Both the position numbers and the translations under genes were made by a program. The notes beneath the pieces are model-generated. The model ran no database searches. It was not told where the DNA came from and saw nothing but the letters and a program-made list of their open reading frames with translations. This document shows positions 15,286-20,519 of a stretch of DNA of 20,519 nt, in pieces. The DNA is from an uncultured Collinsella sp. GTDB lineage: Bacteria; Actinomycetota; Coriobacteriia; Coriobacteriales; Coriobacteriaceae. Every line of letters begins with the position of its first letter. Positions within the stretch are counted from its first letter, which is position 1. The stretch covers positions 1-20,519 of the forward strand of contig CABULX010000028.1 of assembly GCA_902492545.1 (NCBI GenBank), in the 5' to 3' direction.

Positions 15286-16929
15286 TCACGCCCTATAGAA
15301 CACGTTGTCGGCAAAGAAGTCGGCCGGGGGCTCCATGCAGGCAATCTCGCCGTCAAACATCATGGCGACGTCGTCGGCTACCTGCTCGGCAAAGTCCAAA
15401 TCGTGCGTAGCCATGATGACGGTGCCGCCAGCCTTCGCATGGTCACGCAGGGCGCGGGCGATGATGCGGCGGCTCTCCAGGTCCAAGCCCTTCGTGGGCT
15501 CGTCAAGCAGCAGCAGCTCGGGGCCGATCAGCAGCAGCTTTGCCAGTGCGAGCAGCTGGCGCTGTCCGCCCGAGAGGTCGTAGGGGTGGCGCGTCTCCAG
15601 GCCGTCCAGTCCAAGTTGCACCGCACGCTCCCGCGCCAAGTTCTCGTCATATCCGCAGGTCGAGGACCATTCCATCAGCTCATCGCGAACCGTCTCGGCA
15701 ACCAGCAATGCTTTGGGATTCTGAGGCAGCAGCGCCGCCGAGGCCGCCCCGCGCACCATGCGGCCGCGCTGCAGCTTGGCGGTCTTCGCCAGCACCGAAA
15801 GCATTGTCGACTTGCCGCAGCCGTTACCGCCCGCAACCGCATGCACCGCGCCAGCCGAAAACGACGCATCGAGCCCGCGCAGCACCCAACCGCCCGCGCG
15901 ATCGTAGCGAAACCAGCTCCCTGCCAGGGTGGTAGCCGACCCAGCGTGCATTTTTTGGAGTATTCTGCTTCCATCCGTGCGCGGGAAGGCTTCCGAGCCG
16001 TTCTCGAGCGACGTTTGCGCCACAAATTCAGACGATTTGTCCAATTCCGAACTTTTTTTCGCGCTCGATACGTCCCCGGGCGGCTCCAGAGAGCCCAAAT
16101 TGTCCTCACGCCTGCTGAATACTCCTTTATTTGCACATCGGATGGCACCCCACCCCAACATGTCATCGGACAACAGCGATTCTCGGCGTCCCAAAGAAGC
16201 CATATCCGCCACCTCGCGCACGCGACCGTCCTCAATCCGGTACGCACACGTCGCGTATTCGAGCATTGGGCGCGGCTGATGCGTCGCCACAACAACCGTG
16301 CAGCCCAGCTCGCGATTCACGCGAAACAGCGCATGCAGAAAACTCTTCTCGGCAACGGGGTCGAGCTGAGACGTGGGCTCATCGAGCAGCAGCACGCGCG
16401 GGCGGAGCGCCAACACGGCGGCCAACGACAGCAGCTGCTTGCGACCACCCGAAAGCGTATCGGTATCGCGGTGGAGCCAATCCTCCAGCCCAAAGAAATA
16501 GCTGGTCTCGGCCACGCGACGACGCATCTCGTCACGCGCTAGCCCCAAGTTTTCCAGGCCAAACGCCATCTCGTGCCACACGGTCTCGCACACGATCTGG
16601 TTCTCGGGATCCTGGAACACATAGCCCACGCGCTCCGCGGACGTCCGAACATCCATGTCGGCAACGCTCTCGCCCAGCACGCGCAGTTCGCCAGCGCGCT
16701 CGCCCGTCGGCGCGATCTCGGGTTTGAGCAGCGAGAGTAGCGTCGACTTGCCCGAACCGGTACCGCCAACAAGCAGCGCAAACGCACCTTGGGAAACACG
16801 CCAATCAAGCCCCTCGAGCACCGGTGCCTCGGCCCCGGGATAGGCAAAACTAAGGCCCCGCACCTCAATCGCAGGCACATCGGAGCCGCACGCCCCGCCC
16901 GTTACCGAGCAGCTATCCAACCGAGCCAT
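15286..16929 (-). CDS. ECF transporter ATPase, two fused ATP-binding domains
   Basis: A 547-residue protein that supplies both ATPase subunits (A and A') of the ECF importer. Domain 1: Walker A GGTGSGKST (55-63), signature LSGGRKQ (159-165), Walker B VLLLDEP (179-185), His217. Domain 2: GGNGCGKST (367-375), LSGGQRQ (452-458), LLLLDEP (472-478), His509. Both sites look intact. The linker at about residues 265-329, rich in Ser, Glu and Lys, is encoded by a 191-bp element with terminal inverted repeats and is not part of the normal fold. The start ATG at 16929 overlaps the stop of the T-component gene by one base (TGATG), so translation is coupled. The S-component gene follows after 4 bp. Confidence 0.92.
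   Translation of the reverse strand: MARLDSCSVTGGACGSDVPAIEVRGLSFAYPGAEAPVLEGLDWRVSQGAFALLVGGTGSGKSTLLSLLKPEIAPTGERAGELRVLGESVADMDVRTSAERVGYVFQDPENQIVCETVWHEMAFGLENLGLARDEMRRRVAETSYFFGLEDWLHRDTDTLSGGRKQLLSLAAVLALRPRVLLLDEPTSQLDPVAEKSFLHALFRVNRELGCTVVVATHQPRPMLEYATCAYRIEDGRVREVADMASLGRRESLLSDDMLGWGAIRCANKGVFSRREDNLGSLEPPGDVSSAKKSSELDKSSEFVAQTSLENGSEAFPRTDGSRILQKMHAGSATTLAGSWFRYDRAGGWVLRGLDASFSAGAVHAVAGGNGCGKSTMLSVLAKTAKLQRGRMVRGAASAALLPQNPKALLVAETVRDELMEWSSTCGYDENLARERAVQLGLDGLETRHPYDLSGGQRQLLALAKLLLIGPELLLLDEPTKGLDLESRRIIARALRDHAKAGGTVIMATHDLDFAEQVADDVAMMFDGEIACMEPPADFFADNVFYRA
15946..16136. mobile_element. MITE-like element inserted in frame in the ECF ATPase gene
   Basis: The ends are imperfect 23-bp inverted repeats matching at 17 of 23 positions: left 15946-15968, right 16114-16136. 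Both carry GTGCA at the tip and GGAGTATTC inside. An internal ACAAAT/ATTTGT inverted repeat is also present. The element contributes about 64 codons to the linker between the two ATPase domains without a stop. A second minus-strand frame across it is also open. No transposase is encoded. The structure is seen; that it was mobile is inferred, and no second copy exists in this window. Confidence 0.6.
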
Positions 16930-17822
16930 CAGCCAAACCTCTTCTCATCAATCGCGTGCAACGCGCAAGGCAGCACCATCCAGGCAGCGCACACGACATA
17001 GCCCGGCCACGGCGCCGGCACCGAGAGCTGCGGATAAAACGAATACTGCGTCGTCGCGGTCCACGCCACCGCCACCGCGGCAGCACCAAACAGCGCAAGC
17101 CCAACCAGCGCGGCAACGTCGCTGCGCCCCAGCCGATACCGCGCATACGTCGTACGACGCGTCGCGGCGCCCCACCCGCGCGAGCGCATCGCGTCCGCGC
17201 GCTCCAACGAATCTTCCATGCCCCAGCCCATCAATGCACTCGATGCCCGCAGGCGCGAGCGCACGGGGTCGGCCGGCGCGCGGCCCGGCACATCAATCGC
17301 ATCCTGCACCGCCAGCACCGTACGGCCGCGGCGCAAAAACTGCGGGATAAGCCTCATGCACATCGAGATCATGAGCGCGATCACCGGTGCGGCGTTACCC
17401 AAAAGCGCGAGCACCTTGTCGTATTCGAGCATCGACGCCGCGGCCTCAAACCACAGCACGCTCGCCACAAACAGCCCGCCCATGCACAGGCCGTATACCA
17501 TGCTCTCCAGATACACCGCGCGCATGCCAATACGGAACAGCTCCGTCGAGCCCGAGGCACTAAACAGTGGATTGACCAGCGCGATAATCAAAATCACCGG
17601 CAGCTGCCAGCGAAGTGCGCCCAGCGTGCGGGCAGCCCCACGCGTCGCAAATCCATACGCCAACCCGCCCGCAAGTGACAGCGCAATCAGCACCGGCTGC
17701 ATCGAGAACATGGTGAGCCCCAGCGTCAGCACTATATAGAGCGCCGGCACAGCTGGATGCGACATCGAGAATGCCGCGACGGGCTCGCCGCCAAACTCCT
17801 CTCGTATGTTGTCCACGGGCAC
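16929..17822 (-). CDS. ECF transporter T component (EcfT-like)
   Basis: A membrane scaffold of 297 residues with five to six hydrophobic segments (for example LYIVLTLGLTMFSMQPVLIA and AAPVIALMISMCMRLIPQFL). A long cytosolic region contains the family's Arg-Gly motif in ADAMRSRGWG, which contacts the ATPases; RRGRTVLAVQDA precedes it. I chose the GTG at 17822 because GAGGGG lies 6 bp upstream and the length then fits the family. The open frame extends to an ATG at 17984, but the extra residues are Arg-rich and unlike the family. First gene of the T, A-A, S operon, divergent from glmU. Confidence 0.82.
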   Translation of the reverse strand: MPVDNIREEFGGEPVAAFSMSHPAVPALYIVLTLGLTMFSMQPVLIALSLAGGLAYGFATRGAARTLGALRWQLPVILIIALVNPLFSASGSTELFRIGMRAVYLESMVYGLCMGGLFVASVLWFEAAASMLEYDKVLALLGNAAPVIALMISMCMRLIPQFLRRGRTVLAVQDAIDVPGRAPADPVRSRLRASSALMGWGMEDSLERADAMRSRGWGAATRRTTYARYRLGRSDVAALVGLALFGAAAVAVAWTATTQYSFYPQLSVPAPWPGYVVCAAWMVLPCALHAIDEKRFG

Positions 17823-18012
17823 CCCCGTCCCCTCGCTCAAACGACAGCTCCGCAGCACCGCCGCCATGCACGGCCAGCGCAAACGCCACGCCGGCGGCGC
17901 AAGCCTCAACCGCCGCAATCCAATCGTTACGCGCTCAACATATGCCTGCGGTATCATATTGCGCCGTGTATCGTTTCCAAACACACGTCTCTATAACGTA
18001 ACAGGAGATCAC

Positions 18013-19425
18013 ATGGACGCAACCGCAATTATCCTCGCTGCCGGCGAGGGCACCCGCATGAAGTCGAACCACTGTAAGGTTTCGCACAAGATCCTGGGTA
18101 AGCCCATGGTTCAGTGGATCGTCGACGCCACCATCAAGGCCGGCTGCAGCCGCGTCGTGGTCGTCATCGGCAGCCACGCCGACGAGATGCGCGCCCTGAT
18201 CGACGGCGCCTACGCCAGCAGCGCCACCAAGGTCGAGTGCGTCGAGCAGACCGAGCGCCTGGGCACCGGTCACGCCGTGAAGGTCGCGCTCGAGGCCTGC
18301 GGCATCACGCAAGGCCCCGTCGTCGTGCTCAACGGCGACCTGCCGCTCATCACCGCCGACACCGTCGCCAAGTTCGCGCAGACCGTCGCCACCGGCGAGC
18401 TCGCCTGCACCGTCATGACCATGACCCCGCCCGACCCCTTCGGCTACGGCCGCATCAAGCTGGGCGCCGACGGCCAGATTGAGCGCATCATCGAGCAGAA
18501 GGACTGCACGCCCGAGCAGGCCGCCACGCTGCTGGAGTGCAACGCCGGCTGCTACGCCTTCGACGGCGCGCAGCTTGCCGCCCACATTAACGAGATCGGC
18601 AACGACAACGCGCAATCCGAGTACTACCTGCCCGACATGCTCGAGATCCTCAAAGGCCACGGCCAGGCGGTCTCCATCTTCCACTGCGACGACTACCGCG
18701 ACGGCCTGGGCGTCAACAGCCGCATCCAGCTCGCACAGCTCACCGCCATCGCGCGCGACCGCATCAACGAGCACTGGATGGCCGAGGGCGTCACCTTCAT
18801 CGACCCCACGCAGGCCTGGATCGGCCCCGACGCCACCATCGGCCGCGACACCGTCGTGTGGCCGCAGACGCACCTGATCGGCCACGTCACCGTGGGCGAG
18901 GAGTGCCAGCTCGGCCCCAACAGCCGCCTCACCGACACCACCGTCGGCAGCGGCTGCACCATCGATGAAACCATCGCCGTCGAGGCCGTCATCGAGAACG
19001 GCGTCGACTGCGGCCCGCGCGCCTACCTGCGCCCGGGCACCCACATGCTCGACGGTTCCAAGGCCGGCACGCACGTGGAGATCAAGAAGTCCACGATCGG
19101 CGAGGGCTCCAAGGTGCCGCACCTGTCCTACATCGGCGATACCACCATGGGCTCCGGCGTCAACGTGGGCGCGGGCTCCATCACCTGCAACTACGATGGC
19201 GTACACAAGCACAAGACCGTCATCGGCAAGGATGCCTTCATCGGCTCCGACACCATGATGGTCGCGCCCGCCCAGATTGGCGACGGCGCGCTCGTGGCCG
19301 CCGGCTCCGTCATCACCGAGCCGGTCCCGACAGACGCACTTGGCCTGGGTCGTGCCCGCCAGATAAATATTGAGGGCTGGGCCGCCGATTATCGCCGCCG
19401 TCTGCACGAGGACGACGAGGTATAA
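18013..19425 (+). CDS. glmU: bifunctional UDP-N-acetylglucosamine pyrophosphorylase / glucosamine-1-phosphate acetyltransferase
   Basis: A 470-residue cytosolic enzyme that acetylates glucosamine-1-phosphate and then couples it to UTP, giving UDP-GlcNAc for peptidoglycan. The N-terminal nucleotidyltransferase begins with LAAGEGTRM (8-16) and has VVVLNGDLPLI. The C-terminal left-handed beta-helix shows hexapeptide repeats (for example WIGPDATIGRDTVVWP) and the acetyltransferase motif GVNVGAGSITCNYDG with KHKT. Length is normal. The ATG at 18013 follows AGGAG; the frame upstream is the non-coding gap to the ECF operon. It is followed by a terminator and then prs, an order common in Gram-positive bacteria. 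Confidence 0.95.
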   Translation: MDATAIILAAGEGTRMKSNHCKVSHKILGKPMVQWIVDATIKAGCSRVVVVIGSHADEMRALIDGAYASSATKVECVEQTERLGTGHAVKVALEACGITQGPVVVLNGDLPLITADTVAKFAQTVATGELACTVMTMTPPDPFGYGRIKLGADGQIERIIEQKDCTPEQAATLLECNAGCYAFDGAQLAAHINEIGNDNAQSEYYLPDMLEILKGHGQAVSIFHCDDYRDGLGVNSRIQLAQLTAIARDRINEHWMAEGVTFIDPTQAWIGPDATIGRDTVVWPQTHLIGHVTVGEECQLGPNSRLTDTTVGSGCTIDETIAVEAVIENGVDCGPRAYLRPGTHMLDGSKAGTHVEIKKSTIGEGSKVPHLSYIGDTTMGSGVNVGAGSITCNYDGVHKHKTVIGKDAFIGSDTMMVAPAQIGDGALVAAGSVITEPVPTDALGLGRARQINIEGWAADYRRRLHEDDEV

Positions 19426-19442
19426 CGTTTTACCAAGCATCT

Positions 19443-19478
19443 AAGGAGCTGTTCCCATGGGGGGCGGCTCCTTTTTTC
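19443..19478 (+). terminator. rho-independent terminator of glmU
   Basis: AAGGAGC (19443-19449) pairs with GCTCCTT (19467-19473), and the stem runs into six T residues. It separates glmU from prs. Confidence 0.85.
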
Positions 19479-19568
19479 TATCGTGACCTGCGCGACAGGA
19501 TGAGTGGTCGGTTCGTGTCCGTTGACGGTAAAGACGTTATCAAGACCCGATTAACCCCGTCGCGCGGT

Positions 19569-19574
19569 TACAAT
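19569..19574 (+). promoter_or_regulatory. candidate -10 element of prs
   Basis: TACAAT lies 44 bp before the prs start codon and after the glmU terminator, so prs needs its own promoter. No good -35 hexamer is seen at normal spacing. Confidence 0.35.
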
Positions 19575-19618
19575 GCAACAAGGCATCTATATGGCATTCG
19601 ATATAAAGGAGAAGGGTA

Positions 19619-20519
19619 ATGCCGATTAATGATCCCGAGAAGTCGGAGAATATGCGCAAGTCCATCCGCGTGTATTCCGGTTCCTCCAACCGTCCCCTCG
19701 CTCAGAAGATCGCTGAGTACCTTGGGGTCGAGCTTTCGGGCCTTACGCTAAAGCAGTTCGCCAACGGTGAGATTTACGCCCGCTACGACGAGACCGTCCG
19801 CGGCGCCGACGTCTTCCTGATTCAGTCCGTGGCCGGCGGCAACGTCAATGACATGCTCATGGAGCTGCTCATCGCCACCGACGCTGCCAAGCGCGCATCC
19901 GCCCGCTCCATCACCGCCGTTATCACCCACTACGGCTATGCCCGCCAGGACCGCAAGGCCGGCCCGCGCGAGCCCATCACCGCCCGCCTCGTCGCCAACC
20001 TGCTCGAGCGCGCCGGCGTCAACCGCATCATCACCCTCGACCTGCACCAGGGCCAGATTCAGGGCTTCTTCGATATCCCGGTTAACCACCTGTCCGCGCT
20101 GCCGCTGTTTGGCCAGTACTACAACGACATGCACTTCGACACCGACAACCTGGTTGTCGTCTCCCCCGATGTGGGCCGCGCCAAGGCCGCCAAGAAGCTG
20201 TCCGACATGCTCGGCTGCGACCTGGCCATCGCCCACAAGGGCCGTCCGCGCCACAACGCCGCCGAGGTCATGGGCATCATCGGTGACATCAAGGGCAAGA
20301 CCTGCGTCATCAACGACGACATGATCGACACCGCTGGCACCCTGTGCGCCAACGTCAAGGAGCTCAAGGCTATGGGCGCCGGCGACATCTACGTATGCGC
20401 CACCCACGGCATCTTCTCCGGTCCGGCCATCGAGCGTCTGAACGACGCCCCGATCGTCGAGTGCCTCGTCACCGACGCCATTCCCGTCGAGGTGGGCGGC
20501 AAGATCAAGACCATCTCGG
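19619..20519 (+). CDS. prs: ribose-phosphate pyrophosphokinase, cut by the window end
   Basis: The first 300 residues of PRPP synthetase, which makes phosphoribosyl pyrophosphate from ribose-5-phosphate and ATP for purine, pyrimidine, His and Trp synthesis. Seen: SGSSNRPLAQKIAEYLG at the N-terminus, HYGYARQDRKAGPREPITA (104-122), DLHQGQIQGFF (141-151), SPDVGRAKAAKKL, and the PRPP-binding signature VINDDMIDTAGT (230-241). The frame is open to the right edge; about 15-30 residues are missing. The ATG at 19619 follows AAGGAGAAGGG. No oddities seen. Confidence 0.94.
   Translation, partial: MPINDPEKSENMRKSIRVYSGSSNRPLAQKIAEYLGVELSGLTLKQFANGEIYARYDETVRGADVFLIQSVAGGNVNDMLMELLIATDAAKRASARSITAVITHYGYARQDRKAGPREPITARLVANLLERAGVNRIITLDLHQGQIQGFFDIPVNHLSALPLFGQYYNDMHFDTDNLVVVSPDVGRAKAAKKLSDMLGCDLAIAHKGRPRHNAAEVMGIIGDIKGKTCVINDDMIDTAGTLCANVKELKAMGAGDIYVCATHGIFSGPAIERLNDAPIVECLVTDAIPVEVGGKIKTIS

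Noticed and set aside
15403..16542. 379-codon plus-strand frame across the ECF ATPase
   Set aside because: Shadow of the ATPase gene, whose Walker and signature motifs are intact on the minus strand.
17823..18012. Cobalamin riboswitch before the ECF operon
   Set aside because: No B12-box-like sequence or typical structure could be recognised in the minus-strand leader, and the gap is only about 190 bp shared with the glmU promoter.
17935..19440. 501-codon open frame antisense to glmU
   Set aside because: Composition is almost only Gly, Ala, Val, Asp and Leu, the usual mirror of a GC-rich gene; glmU on the other strand is certain.

Overview
The window looks like a chromosomal segment of a high-GC gut actinobacterium of the Coriobacteriia, most likely Collinsella or a close relative. 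This is inferred from the GC-rich codon use of the housekeeping genes, the gene order, a BspA-like (DUF285) fragment and the style of the intergenic palindromes. No database search was possible.

Left part (1-2150): lower-GC accessory DNA. It holds a small membrane protein gene and a divergent XRE-type regulator with an operator-like inverted repeat between them. Next to these is a chimeric ORF that joins a transposase zinc-ribbon start to a BspA-like repeat fragment, followed by two near-identical palindromes and a terminator.

Genomic island (about 2152-7615): a 5.4 kb segment bounded by a 48-bp direct repeat (46 of 48 identical). The right copy is the 3' half of an intact initiator tRNA-fMet gene; the left copy is a stranded 3'-half tRNA fragment. 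A decayed tyrosine-recombinase remnant lies beside the left copy. The cargo is an alpha-glucoside utilisation cluster: a PTS IICB permease, an unknown 89-aa membrane protein, a GH4 6-phospho-alpha-glucosidase with the CDMP signature, and a convergent RpiR-type regulator. The permease would import and phosphorylate an alpha-glucoside, GH4 would split the product, and RpiR would sense a sugar phosphate. No IIA domain is present, so phosphate must come from a IIA encoded elsewhere. The island's right end is gene-poor and hairpin-rich.

Core part (7616-20519): coaX (CoA synthesis); an AAA_14/DUF4143 ATPase gene enclosed by three copies of a 41-bp palindrome; a minus-strand folate block with a DHPS-HPPK fusion carrying a long insert, plus a degenerate biotin-ligase-like gene; a sirtuin; exonuclease III; a complete three-gene ECF vitamin transporter (T, fused A-A, S, possibly for cobalamin); and glmU followed by prs, which is cut by the window edge. 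The linker between the two ECF ATPase domains is encoded by a 191-bp element with imperfect terminal inverted repeats, apparently a MITE-like insertion that stayed in frame.

The strongest candidates for something undescribed are the palindrome-bounded ATPase cassette, the in-frame repeat in the ECF ATPase, the low-complexity insert inside dihydropteroate synthase, and the small membrane protein of the PTS operon.
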